From positions 152,917-216,916 of the forward strand of contig CAZFNL010000137.1 in the NCBI GenBank assembly GCA_964520615.1: a stretch of 64,000 bases of DNA. The letters are read 5' to 3'. Both the position numbers and the translations under genes were made by a program. The notes below the pieces were generated by a model, which made no database searches, was not told where the DNA came from, and was given only the letters and a program-made list of their open reading frames with translations. Below are positions 35,882 through 44,957 of the stretch, in pieces. Positions within the stretch are counted from its first letter, which is position 1; every line of letters starts with the position of its first letter. Origin of the DNA: JAMCUI01 sp964520615 (GTDB lineage: Bacteria > Patescibacteriota > Microgenomatia > 2-02-FULL-39-11).

Positions 35882-37251
35882 CTCTTGTTTAACTGATCTA
35901 TTAAATCGTTTGCCTGTGCTGCCAGTTGCGGATCATCGGATATCATTTTCTTCTGGGCATCTGTCAACCACTGATTAGCTTGCATCCTTGCAAATATTAT
36001 TTTAGCATTACTAAGCCTGGTATTTAATATATTTAATAGCTGGTCCAGTTTTGATTGGTTTACGGCTTCTGCACCCTTTGCGCTTTCCCACGACGGCAAT
36101 ACCTTCTCAATATTCTCAATAAGCGATTGCCAACTGCCAATTTCCTTCTGTGTATAGCTGGGAGGAACATATCCTCCAAGATGAGCCACAATTACCTGCG
36201 TAGGACAACTGTTTATTTCTCCTAGAACGGGTGCAATACCTATATCCTGATATTCTGAAGAAAAAAGGATTTTCTTCGTATCCGGAAACTCAAGAAAATT
36301 ATCCACCAATTCTTGCGCATCATAATAACCACGGGTATAAACTTCGGCAAAGATAATATTCTCATAACCGGATTCCAATATTGATTTTGCCAGAGTCATG
36401 CCGCTTCTTGTCGCTTCTGTCGAAAAATCATCAGTCCTTATCATGGCATCCCCCCTAATCTTACCGGAATTTGTCAAAAGGACATTGTATTTCAAAGGTG
36501 CTATCCCGTCTGCTGCCTGTCTTTTTTCATTCAGAAGTTTTATAAACTCCGAAGCATCCAGTGTCGGAGTATTTGCCAAAAGCGCATCATCTTTTGTATC
36601 CCGCCAAAGTTTATGATAAGTCTCCTGATCGTTCCAAGGCAAAACAAAATGGATATCGGAAATATCGATAAGTCCCAATTCATACCTTGAATCCAAGCTT
36701 GCTTTTCTATTGTCTCCCATGACAAACACGCGGCCAGCTGGAATTTTCAGGTTAGTACAGTCGGCTAAAAAATCGCCTCCATAAGTGGATCTGGGTTTGG
36801 CTGTATAAGGTTCATCAATCCTCTCACCGTTTAAGTAAACAAAACCGTCACGCAAATCGATGGTATCACCGGGTAAAGCGATAATCCTTTTTACAAAACC
36901 GGCGGTATCACCGTATTTCTCCTTTGAAATCCGGTCTGTCTTTTTATTCTCAAATTCCACGATATCCCCATGCTGGAGTTGGTAGGAAAAAAAATGAAAA
37001 CCAAATATATTTATCCCTGAGGGATAAACTCTCATCTTTGGCCAGGCAACTGTTTCTTGAGCGCGGACTACGTCAGTTTTGCCGTTGCCTTTGGGAAAAG
37101 TCGGGTACATCGAACCTGTCCCTGCAATAAGTATCTCCTCCTTCACCACTCCTGACTGCAAAAGAAGTTGACGCGCATAAGGAGTAACATTTACCGAAAT
37201 TGTCGCAACAATAATAACAAAGAGTATTGTGGTAATAATTTTTCGCAGCAT
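35878..37251 (-). CDS. lepB: signal peptidase I fused to a CAP domain
   Basis: 457 residues. N-terminal helix (about 5-22) then a bacterial-type signal peptidase I with Ser47 in GTGSMYPTF, Lys121 in GFVKRIIALPGD, and GDNRKASLDSR. After about residue 240 comes a CAP/SCP-like domain (LLNEKRQAADGIAPLKYN, ESGYENIIFAEVYT, SSEYQDIGIAPV, VIVAHLGGYV), then a helical tail. This joins leader-peptide cleavage to a CAP module in one extracytoplasmic protein. Unlike the SipW enzyme of this window, it keeps the Ser-Lys dyad. Confidence 0.88.
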   Translation of the reverse strand: MLRKIITTILFVIIVATISVNVTPYARQLLLQSGVVKEEILIAGTGSMYPTFPKGNGKTDVVRAQETVAWPKMRVYPSGINIFGFHFFSYQLQHGDIVEFENKKTDRISKEKYGDTAGFVKRIIALPGDTIDLRDGFVYLNGERIDEPYTAKPRSTYGGDFLADCTNLKIPAGRVFVMGDNRKASLDSRYELGLIDISDIHFVLPWNDQETYHKLWRDTKDDALLANTPTLDASEFIKLLNEKRQAADGIAPLKYNVLLTNSGKIRGDAMIRTDDFSTEATRSGMTLAKSILESGYENIIFAEVYTRGYYDAQELVDNFLEFPDTKKILFSSEYQDIGIAPVLGEINSCPTQVIVAHLGGYVPPSYTQKEIGSWQSLIENIEKVLPSWESAKGAEAVNQSKLDQLLNILNTRLSNAKIIFARMQANQWLTDAQKKMISDDPQLAAQANDLIDQLNKR

Positions 37252-37398
37252 GATTTTTCTGGTTTTAGTATATGAGAAAAAGTAAAAAAAGTGAACAACA
37301 AATAAGTCGTTAGTTTGTGGTTAGTCTTTGGTCGTTATTCTATCGTCTAATAATTCTTCTTACAACAGTCTTGAATCTGAATTTGGTTTAACCTTACA

Positions 37399-40300
37399 CT
37401 ATTCAATATTCTCTGTTATTTGTTCATCAAATTTCTTCGTCTCAGGATAAAATATCACAAATAATATGCCAAAACCCAACAATATAAACCCTATATACTC
37501 CAGATATTGTGGTAAATAAACGATAATTATTGTCGCTTGTTGCTGATCGCTGGTCGCTGGTTGTTGAAGCTGCCAACCATTTTCCCAATTGTTTACCAAA
37601 ACATGATTTTTCAACTCTGTCCCAAACCAGAACGGGAAAGCTTCTAAAAGAAAACCCTTAATTCCTGATTCTTTATTCTTTATTCCTACGCTATACGCTT
37701 TCCATCCATCATCATAACTTTGTGAAAATGCTAAGATCGTGTTTTTTTCTACCATATTTGAATTAATTTGAACAGAGTAATCTGAAATATTATTCTTAGT
37801 GAATTGCAGAATTATTTTATTTTCATTTTTCATTTCTGAGGTAGAAGAAGTCAAACTAATTTCCGTAAGGTATTTATAAGGTATTGGATCTAAAGAGATA
37901 TCTTTTATTTCATTTACCGAGGGTATCTGATTGAAAGAGCTATCTGTAAATTGTATTCTAACTCCATCATCAAACTGATAAATAGGCGGCAAAATATATC
38001 TTGAAATGTCGAAGTTTGTACTTCTCGACATAAGAGTATACACATAAGTGGTATCGTTTTTTACAGTAGTAGTCTTCAGAGTTAGCGGAAATCCGTTAAT
38101 TAACTTAGTACTTATTGATAACAAATATCCTACGCCGGAAGGTAAATTATTTTGTTCAAATAAATAATTTAACAAATAATTTTTGGAATATAATAGTAGA
38201 CTTTTATCATTGTCCGGATAAATATGTTCTGACAGGTAGAAGTCCCCATCAACAGGATTATATTCCCGAGGGTTCCTTCTATACTGGTTGTCGTTTATAA
38301 GATTACTCCACTCATAACTTCCAGAGATTTTAGGTACATCCACTTTAATTATGGAATCTTTATCCAAGTTAAGTTTAAATCCTCTTACCGGATTGCTATT
38401 TATCGATGTCGTATCGAAATTAAACGATGATATATAAGGGTACGAAAAAACTTCTATATTTTGATAAGATATTGCTTTCTCTTCAAGTGCTGATTTATCA
38501 TACCCCGGTTCAAGAATAAATGAAAAAGTATTCGTATTGTTTACTCCGCCGCTATTCTCAAAAAATTCATTATTCCTGAGAAAATTTGAGGAAAAACTCA
38601 CTTTGTTATTATTTGACTGGTTTATACAATTACCTGAGGATAAATTTCTTAGGCAGAATTTTGGAAATTCATCGTATTTGGATTTATAGATAAAGCTTAC
38701 CCTATCCAAGCTTTTGGTCGGCAAGGTGGTTAATGGAAAGCTGTATGGTACACAAGTAGGAGTACCTTGCGCAGCTATTGTCAGTATGTTATCCGATACT
38801 TCTGCCGAGTTGAACTTGCCTGGCTTTCCCGAATCGCAATCAACCGCAGTACTGAATGCTTGCGGTTCCAAATCCTGAATCGTAGGATTGCTTCCCGAAT
38901 ATAGAGATACGGAATTACCAATTAGACTATTAATTAAATATGCATCACCAATAAACCCGTAATTATAAGAAGGGTTTATTATGCTTAAAAAGTCCCTATT
39001 ATTTATACTAAGTAAATAATAGTTCCCGCTAAATTGTACCGGAATAGGAATTGCGAATTGCTTGGATATAGGATTATTATTGACTTCCACATTGTCTACG
39101 TATACTTCCGGATTTTTCAATTGAAAGTTTAAAATTAAGCTGCCACCTTCTATCTTCGCGTAAATAGCAAAAGGCAAAATTTTTTCTTCATTTATTAAAG
39201 AGGGGATATTCAAATAATAATTACCTTTTGGTATTTCCTTCGTAAAACTGGTATCATTGGCTGTGTCCGAAACCGAAAATTTGACCTCATCCTGGAATCG
39301 ATTTGTAAATAATGACTCAAAAGGATAAATGTAATCAATTTTTGGACTAGTTTTATCTTGATAATAATTTTCTACGGATCTATACAAATTGTCCGTATTA
39401 CTAAACCTTTCGGTCTTTGCGGTCTGGGGAATGTTATTGAAAAGGCTAAGTGTCCCGGATTCGGAATTATTATTTAGTTTATATATGCTTACTGTGCCAA
39501 AATTAGCTACCTTAACAAATAGCGGATTATTGACCAGTAGCTCTTTCTGCTGATTTATCCATTTTAAGCTATTGTAATCAGACGGAATATAACTTTCATC
39601 ATACAATATATAAGTAATACCGTATTTTTTTATTGTTGAATTAAATAGACTTTGGTCTCTAGTTCTCAAATCATAAATTAATTCCCAATAATACTGCTCC
39701 AGGTAATTACTCCAGACGTCAAAGGCTCTATCCATAATCGGCTGTTCTATTCCATACCAAAGAAATCCTGATCCTGTTAGTCCCCATTTATATGAACCCC
39801 ATCCCCAATAAGTATCCTGAGGAAGATTCATTATTCTGGCGTTGGTGTCTCTTGTCTTAAAGTAATCAAATACCTGAAAATAATAATCAGGAATTTTGAT
39901 TCTTAACCGATCGGAGAATAAATGTCCGGTAAATACCGGTAATCCGTATATCAATACCATCAATAGGAACAGGAGGAATATTGCTTTCTCTATTCTTGTT
40001 TTTGTTCGACCGATAAATTCGAAAATAACCGATAAACCAAATCCCAAAAGAAGCGTAAATACTACAGTTGTGGGGACAATGAATTTGGTAAATGGATTGC
40101 GGATTATCTGGTTTATAAGGGGTGCTTGCCGTAATAAAAAGTTAGCCGTGGAAATAATTGGAGTATCACTTAAAAAAACTACCGCACTCAAGATCGACAT
40201 TCCGGCAAAATATTTGCTCTTCTTTCCCCGCAACACTCCCAATAGCATCAAGAGAAAAAATATTATTCCTTCTATTCTAACTGGTAAAAGTGAATAATAA

Positions 40301-41232
40301 TCCCTCCATACCTGCATCATATAGACGGGTTTTCCAGGAGTCTGTGTATCATCCTGAGTATCCAGATTAAATCCTTTCAGAAATATAAAATCACTTATGT
40401 GGCCTCTTTTAAGATTCGTTTCAAAAAACCTGTCATTGTTCATTCTGTTATTCATGGCATTTTGAGTTACTGAAACACTGGTAAAAATAAAGTAAGCATT
40501 CGGAAGAAGCCAGAAGGAATTAATAAGGAAAATAGTTCCGGCAATCACAAAAATTTTCTTTAAAGTCAAAAAGCTCTTATTTGTGAAGAAATAAATCAGA
40601 AATATAATCGAAATAAAAAGCAAATATACAAGAAATATTGTTTCCACATACGCTTGAGGAATCGCTAGTATATTTACCAAGACAAACCATATAAAAGCTT
40701 TTTTGTTTGGTTTACTTAAATAATTAAATAATCCCCATAACTCCCATGGAAAGAACCCCCAAAAAGTACTGAAAGGTTCAAAGGGAAAGAAAAAATTCTG
40801 TATGGTCCCCAGATTTAACAGATAGAATAAACTGCAAAGCAGCGCTATCTTTCTTACTGATGAGTCTTTTAATCTATCGCTAAGAAAGAATGTTACGAGT
40901 TTGTAGATTCCCAACACACCGATAATAAGCATCAGATATTGATAAAAATATCTTAAAAAGTTTACCGGAATAATTATTGAAAAAACCGACAATAATAATT
41001 GTCTTGGCAGGTCTGCAGCATGAGCCATTCCGCCAAGAAGTCCCAATCCCTGATATTCCTGCCAGACAGCAAAAATAGACCTGTTTATATTCATGGAAAA
41101 ATTAAATTCAGGGTGCAAATTATCCCAACCGGCCAGCCATGTCCCCGGCTTATAGTTGGTAAAACAGATTACAGTAACAACTGATATGAGGAATAATAAA
41201 TAAAAAAAATGTTTATTCTTAATAATTGACAT
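37399..41232 (-). CDS. giant GT-C protein, AftD-like arabinofuranosyltransferase family
   Basis: 1277 residues: about ten membrane helices in the first ~430 residues, a very large extracytoplasmic beta-rich region with carbohydrate-binding-like segments, and a final membrane helix. The start TWLAGWDNLHPEFNF and PRQLLLSVFSI resemble the alpha-(1-3)-arabinofuranosyltransferase (DUF3367) family of mycobacteria. Probably adds sugars to a surface glycan from a polyprenyl donor. A Gln-rich stretch near residue 1225 is coded by a GCTGGTC-type low-complexity repeat. Confidence 0.75.
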   Translation of the reverse strand: MSIIKNKHFFYLLFLISVVTVICFTNYKPGTWLAGWDNLHPEFNFSMNINRSIFAVWQEYQGLGLLGGMAHAADLPRQLLLSVFSIIIPVNFLRYFYQYLMLIIGVLGIYKLVTFFLSDRLKDSSVRKIALLCSLFYLLNLGTIQNFFFPFEPFSTFWGFFPWELWGLFNYLSKPNKKAFIWFVLVNILAIPQAYVETIFLVYLLFISIIFLIYFFTNKSFLTLKKIFVIAGTIFLINSFWLLPNAYFIFTSVSVTQNAMNNRMNNDRFFETNLKRGHISDFIFLKGFNLDTQDDTQTPGKPVYMMQVWRDYYSLLPVRIEGIIFFLLMLLGVLRGKKSKYFAGMSILSAVVFLSDTPIISTANFLLRQAPLINQIIRNPFTKFIVPTTVVFTLLLGFGLSVIFEFIGRTKTRIEKAIFLLFLLMVLIYGLPVFTGHLFSDRLRIKIPDYYFQVFDYFKTRDTNARIMNLPQDTYWGWGSYKWGLTGSGFLWYGIEQPIMDRAFDVWSNYLEQYYWELIYDLRTRDQSLFNSTIKKYGITYILYDESYIPSDYNSLKWINQQKELLVNNPLFVKVANFGTVSIYKLNNNSESGTLSLFNNIPQTAKTERFSNTDNLYRSVENYYQDKTSPKIDYIYPFESLFTNRFQDEVKFSVSDTANDTSFTKEIPKGNYYLNIPSLINEEKILPFAIYAKIEGGSLILNFQLKNPEVYVDNVEVNNNPISKQFAIPIPVQFSGNYYLLSINNRDFLSIINPSYNYGFIGDAYLINSLIGNSVSLYSGSNPTIQDLEPQAFSTAVDCDSGKPGKFNSAEVSDNILTIAAQGTPTCVPYSFPLTTLPTKSLDRVSFIYKSKYDEFPKFCLRNLSSGNCINQSNNNKVSFSSNFLRNNEFFENSGGVNNTNTFSFILEPGYDKSALEEKAISYQNIEVFSYPYISSFNFDTTSINSNPVRGFKLNLDKDSIIKVDVPKISGSYEWSNLINDNQYRRNPREYNPVDGDFYLSEHIYPDNDKSLLLYSKNYLLNYLFEQNNLPSGVGYLLSISTKLINGFPLTLKTTTVKNDTTYVYTLMSRSTNFDISRYILPPIYQFDDGVRIQFTDSSFNQIPSVNEIKDISLDPIPYKYLTEISLTSSTSEMKNENKIILQFTKNNISDYSVQINSNMVEKNTILAFSQSYDDGWKAYSVGIKNKESGIKGFLLEAFPFWFGTELKNHVLVNNWENGWQLQQPATSDQQQATIIIVYLPQYLEYIGFILLGFGILFVIFYPETKKFDEQITENIE

Positions 41233-42706
41233 AGATTCCTTGATAAGGATCTAACGCTTTCAGTCCGGCGATAATCAATTTTTTTTGTTCAACCGGGATA
41301 TAACCGCACTGATTTACAAGATTATTAAGTTCGCCTGATAAAACATATGCTTTGGTACAATATCCTCTGTATTTATAAAACCCTGATGTCGGGTGATCCA
41401 GATCAGTCTGATTAGTCCTATCAACAAATATCTCCGGGGTTGGGGTATATAAGGAAGGAAAATTGTCCAAAATATACCCGGCATAGTAATTATTCCTCAA
41501 CGAATTTCTGAAGTCCGGATTTACCCACCCGTTCATATTCATGGATAAAGTTTGCAAACCCAAGAGAATAAATAATGTAATAGAAGTAATAATATTCAGC
41601 TTTCGTTCGTGAAGAAAATAAATAGCAAAAGCTATAAAAAGGGGAAGTATGTAAACAATATGTCTAGTAGGACCGTAACCTGCAGTACCATAATTCCACG
41701 CGGGATTAGTCTGGTAAAAAAAGGCAGTTATAAAATAAATTGCACTTAGAAATATGGCTTTATTGTCAATAATAATCCTTTTAATCAAATAATAAAATCC
41801 GGTCACAAGCGTAAACGGCGCGTACCAAAAAAGTCCCATATTCAAATCAAAAAACTGTTCATAAAGTTTCCGCAAACTAATGTTCTGCAGCCCGAATCCG
41901 TTAATCTCAGTCCAGCCATTTTGTATATTTGTCCATGGAGTCAACAATCCAAACTGGATATAGCTCAGAAAATAAGGAATCAGTATAAGAATAAAAACTA
42001 GTAAAGGCCTGAATAACCATTCATACCTTCTGAAATTTATCTCCTGTACCGGATTCTTTCGATGCTTCAAAAGATAATCAGCTACCATATAAATGGTTAA
42101 CGCAAAGGAAATAATAATTAACGGTTGGCTTTGCCAGGAAGAGAGAGCGGATAAAAAGGCAGAAAGAAAATACTCTTTATGTAAAAATGCAAATATACTG
42201 AGAAATATTAAGCAAATATAGTAAATCTCAGGACCCGGCCAGCCAAGAAAAAAAATCAGCGGGGAAAAGTATACAAGAAATAACAAAAAAAGCCTTTCAC
42301 CCGGCTCTTTCACATATTTTTTGAAAATAAAAATAAGCGCTGCCGCCAATATGATTATATTTGTCACGGGAAATGAAACCAGAGGATTTATACCAAATAT
42401 TGAGAGAAGTATTCTGGAAGGAATAAGAAGGTAAGAGTAAAAAACAAAATGGACAGGATACCTGACGTTGTTTTTTCCTGTCATATAATACTGCGGATCT
42501 GAAAAGTAAGTTGCCGGCAAATATTTTTCTATCTCTACTTTATCGTTATTTCTTAGGGAAACATCTCCGTGATTGAGGATTGACACGGTCATCCCGTAAT
42601 ATTCCGCAACATCACCTGCTATCTGCGCTTTCGCAAAAACGATAAAATAGAATCCTAACAACAAAATTGATGCAATAAGAATCAACCAGGGAATTTTCGC
42701 GGACAT
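41219..42706 (-). CDS. multi-pass membrane protein, GT-C glycosyltransferase-like
   Basis: 495 residues with about 11 membrane helices; the first loop (AGDVAEYYGMTVSILNHGD) holds the acidic pattern of mannosyltransferase-like GT-C proteins. Starts 4 nt after the GT4 stop and overlaps the next gene's start by 14 nt, so all three form an operon. Substrate unknown. Confidence 0.72.
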   Translation of the reverse strand: MSAKIPWLILIASILLLGFYFIVFAKAQIAGDVAEYYGMTVSILNHGDVSLRNNDKVEIEKYLPATYFSDPQYYMTGKNNVRYPVHFVFYSYLLIPSRILLSIFGINPLVSFPVTNIIILAAALIFIFKKYVKEPGERLFLLFLVYFSPLIFFLGWPGPEIYYICLIFLSIFAFLHKEYFLSAFLSALSSWQSQPLIIISFALTIYMVADYLLKHRKNPVQEINFRRYEWLFRPLLVFILILIPYFLSYIQFGLLTPWTNIQNGWTEINGFGLQNISLRKLYEQFFDLNMGLFWYAPFTLVTGFYYLIKRIIIDNKAIFLSAIYFITAFFYQTNPAWNYGTAGYGPTRHIVYILPLFIAFAIYFLHERKLNIITSITLFILLGLQTLSMNMNGWVNPDFRNSLRNNYYAGYILDNFPSLYTPTPEIFVDRTNQTDLDHPTSGFYKYRGYCTKAYVLSGELNNLVNQCGYIPVEQKKLIIAGLKALDPYQGIYVNY

Positions 42707-42710
42707 AGTC

Positions 42711-44036
42711 TCAATTTTGAGTATAACCTAGAGTCTGCGGTTTATGAAGAGAGAAGTGATCGTGCGGTGATATTATGCTGTCGAATATCATTGCCGTATT
42801 TCTATATGACCTCTTTTCCCTGATTATACCCGCCATTTTAGTCATTTTGCCTTTCAAACCATTCACCAGCACATTTTCAGCCGTTGACAAACATGATTTG
42901 CTATCAAGCGCAAAAACCATATCGGAAATCTTCAATCCGGACATCTCAAGAGCTTGACGAAAATCATCAGAATCAAACATACTCTTCAACTCTTCAGAAA
43001 TAATAAACGGTTTCCTGTAGGAAAAAACCAAGGATAGCACTCCTGAAGCTGTCATAAAATGCCTGTATGGCAGAACGATAAGGTCTGCCGCGGAAAAATA
43101 GGTCGCCAAGTCTTTTTGCGGTATATATCCGGTCACCTCAACTTTATGAGACCGGCCAGCATTATCCATGATTTTCCCGTAGTAATCGCGGTAATGCGGC
43201 CTGTCTATCATTGTCGGGCTTTCACCGCCCGCCAGTATAAACCTGGTTTTTTTGTTTAATACTTTTTGTACATTTCCGAATGCCTCGACAAAGAAATCGG
43301 CTCCCTTAAACCAGTTGATATACCCGAAAAACATAACCACATATTCATCTTTCCCGATCCTGAGTTTTTTGCGTGACTCTTCCTTTTCCGGATTTTGTAT
43401 TTCCGTATCGACTCCATGCGGGATAGTCAAGATCTTATTCTCATCAACAATTTTCCCTAAATTCTGCCTCAAGGCATCTTCAAGAACTACTGTTTTGTCT
43501 GATAAGCGGCCTGCCAGACGGTAGAATAGGTGAAATATCACATTGTATAAATTTCCCTTTATCCGGCCGGCAAAGTTATCCTTCAACCCGATATGCCCTT
43601 TAAGTTTGAAAGCATCCAATACGACGTGATGCATGACTACCGAAACCTGTCTTCCCAAAAGTTTCAGCACTCCCAGAAAAAAGATTACGGAGAAAGTAGG
43701 GATATTCCCCCCAAAAACGGCAAAATCAAACTGGATAAGTATGTTTTTGGCAGATGAGAAGAGTAATAATTTCTTCAGTATTTGAAACCAGAGAAACGGA
43801 TTATTTCTTTCAAAGCAGCGCAGGACAAGTACCCCTTTCTCTTCATAAATTTCTTCTTTTTTGCCACTTTTATCAGCAAGGACCACTACCCGGTGCCGCA
43901 TATGGGTCACGATGTTTTTGGCATATGAAGCCAATCCGGACGTGCCGGATGAGTAGAGCTCCCCTTTTTTGGGATATAAGGAAACCACAAGGAGAGTATC
44001 CCTGTGGTTATAAGCACGTATCAGTCTTTTCTTCAT
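42711..44036 (-). CDS. GT4-family glycosyltransferase
   Basis: 441 residues, GT-B fold. SSGTSGLASYAKNIV at the N-terminus and the donor domain with IPHGVDTEI, FFGYINWFKGADFFVEAF and FSAADLIVLPYRHFMTASGVLS. The usual EX7E second glutamate is not clear, so it is divergent. Likely the cytosolic glycosyltransferase of this glycan operon. Confidence 0.85.
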   Translation of the reverse strand: MKKRLIRAYNHRDTLLVVSLYPKKGELYSSGTSGLASYAKNIVTHMRHRVVVLADKSGKKEEIYEEKGVLVLRCFERNNPFLWFQILKKLLLFSSAKNILIQFDFAVFGGNIPTFSVIFFLGVLKLLGRQVSVVMHHVVLDAFKLKGHIGLKDNFAGRIKGNLYNVIFHLFYRLAGRLSDKTVVLEDALRQNLGKIVDENKILTIPHGVDTEIQNPEKEESRKKLRIGKDEYVVMFFGYINWFKGADFFVEAFGNVQKVLNKKTRFILAGGESPTMIDRPHYRDYYGKIMDNAGRSHKVEVTGYIPQKDLATYFSAADLIVLPYRHFMTASGVLSLVFSYRKPFIISEELKSMFDSDDFRQALEMSGLKISDMVFALDSKSCLSTAENVLVNGLKGKMTKMAGIIREKRSYRNTAMIFDSIISPHDHFSLHKPQTLGYTQN

Positions 44037-44063
44037 ATTTCAAAAATTACTTACTCTACTGTC

Positions 44064-44084
44064 ATGCTGAACTTGTTTCAGCAT
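44064..44084. repeat. dispersed-type hairpin repeat (ATGCTGAA/TTCAGCAT)
   Basis: Perfect 8-bp stem ATGCTGAA-CTTGT-TTCAGCAT after TGTC. When translated on the plus strand it gives HAELVSAS, a well-known spurious product of a repeat found across many bacterial genomes. Lies in the 90-bp gap after the GT4 gene. Confidence 0.6.
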
Positions 44085-44126
44085 CTCATCTCATAAAATA
44101 TTTATTCTTCTGACCTCAAGTTTCCT

Positions 44127-44291
44127 TCAGATCAAAAGAACAACCAGAAACGCAAGAAAGAGAAAAAGTGTGACAAAAAGCCACGACTTGACAGCTTTCG
44201 CCGTCTTTCCCTTCCCTATTGGTTGTTTATAGTTTTGTGCCCCTGGCACTTCATCCGGGTGGTATTTTCCCAGAATGGTTGAACTACTCAA
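44127..44291 (-). CDS. 54-residue single-pass membrane protein
   Basis: Starts with TTG at 44291 behind GGGGGAG. Sequence features: TILGKYHPDEVPGAQNYKQ, a basic stretch GKGKTAKAVK, then one C-terminal membrane helix (about 37-54). Too short to classify. The start lies exactly at the edge of the GC-rich island, so the original 5' end may have been replaced; a hairpin (GGTTGA/TCAACC, 44277-44293) covers the start. Confidence 0.55.
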   Translation of the reverse strand: MSSSTILGKYHPDEVPGAQNYKQPIGKGKTAKAVKSWLFVTLFLFLAFLVVLLI

Positions 44292-44330
44292 CCTTTTTCT
44301 CCCCCGGGGAGAAGCGGAGTCGCCTGTAAA

Positions 44331-44367
44331 GGCGGCCCCGCTTGTTGTCCCTTTCGGGGGGGCCGCC
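44331..44367 (-). terminator. GC-rich terminator-like hairpin of the island gene
   Basis: GGCGGCCCC / GGGGCCGCC (44331-44339 and 44359-44367) is a perfect 9-bp stem followed on the minus strand by TTTA only, so a weak intrinsic terminator. It lies 27 bp past the island gene's stop. Confidence 0.5.
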
Positions 44368-44393
44368 TTGTGCGCGTTGCGACGTTGCCGGAA

Positions 44394-44957
44394 CTAGTTG
44401 TTGGGGGCAATCGGGTGAAACCCGACGCCATCCGCAGAAAAGGTAGCGCCCGGCAAAGGGCACTGCACCGTTCGCGTAGTCCCATCCCAGCGATCGGATT
44501 TCTTCGGGATCTGCACCCAGCAGCCGCGCGCGTTTTGCGGTTCGGCGAATCCAGACCAATAGGTCAACATGCTGTTTTGACCCGGGTGCTTAAAGGTAAC
44601 CGGATGATCCGGGTCCCAATAACCCCACATGGTATGTTCGTCGTTACGCGACGTCCATTTTTCGGGTGAACCACCAATGTTGGTGCTGAGCCACTTCTGG
44701 GCATCAGCCACCGACATGGTATTCAAGCCCCACGGATCTGACTTCGCGACCGGCGCGACGGGCTGAACGGGCGCGACGGGCGCGGGCGGGTTGACGCTCT
44801 GAGTGATCGGCGCGGGTGTCCGCGGCCAGATCACATACGCCACCCCAGCTGTTACCACGCATCCCGCAACCAAGATCAAAAGGCATCCGCATTCCAAGCA
44901 CCCGGTCAAAAGCTTGCCCCAATTGCGTTGGAGCCAGCCTTGCTGTTGCTCTTCCAT
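44394..44957 (-). CDS. membrane-anchored protein of a GC-rich island
   Basis: 187 residues: cytosolic N-terminus, Cys-rich membrane helix (about 18-44, CLECGCLLILVAGC), a Pro/Ala/Val repeat linker (about 46-72), and a compact C-terminal domain with many Trp and two Cys. GGGAGG sits 6 nt before ATG. No family recognised. The codons are GC-rich (nearly all third positions G/C), strikingly unlike the AT-rich neighbours, which points to recent transfer or an assembly join. Confidence 0.65.
   Translation of the reverse strand: MEEQQQGWLQRNWGKLLTGCLECGCLLILVAGCVVTAGVAYVIWPRTPAPITQSVNPPAPVAPVQPVAPVAKSDPWGLNTMSVADAQKWLSTNIGGSPEKWTSRNDEHTMWGYWDPDHPVTFKHPGQNSMLTYWSGFAEPQNARGCWVQIPKKSDRWDGTTRTVQCPLPGATFSADGVGFHPIAPNN

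Noticed and set aside
44284..44669. Several overlapping reading frames in the GC-rich island
   Set aside because: High GC opens all frames; only 44394-44957 has a ribosome site, a membrane helix and a terminator.
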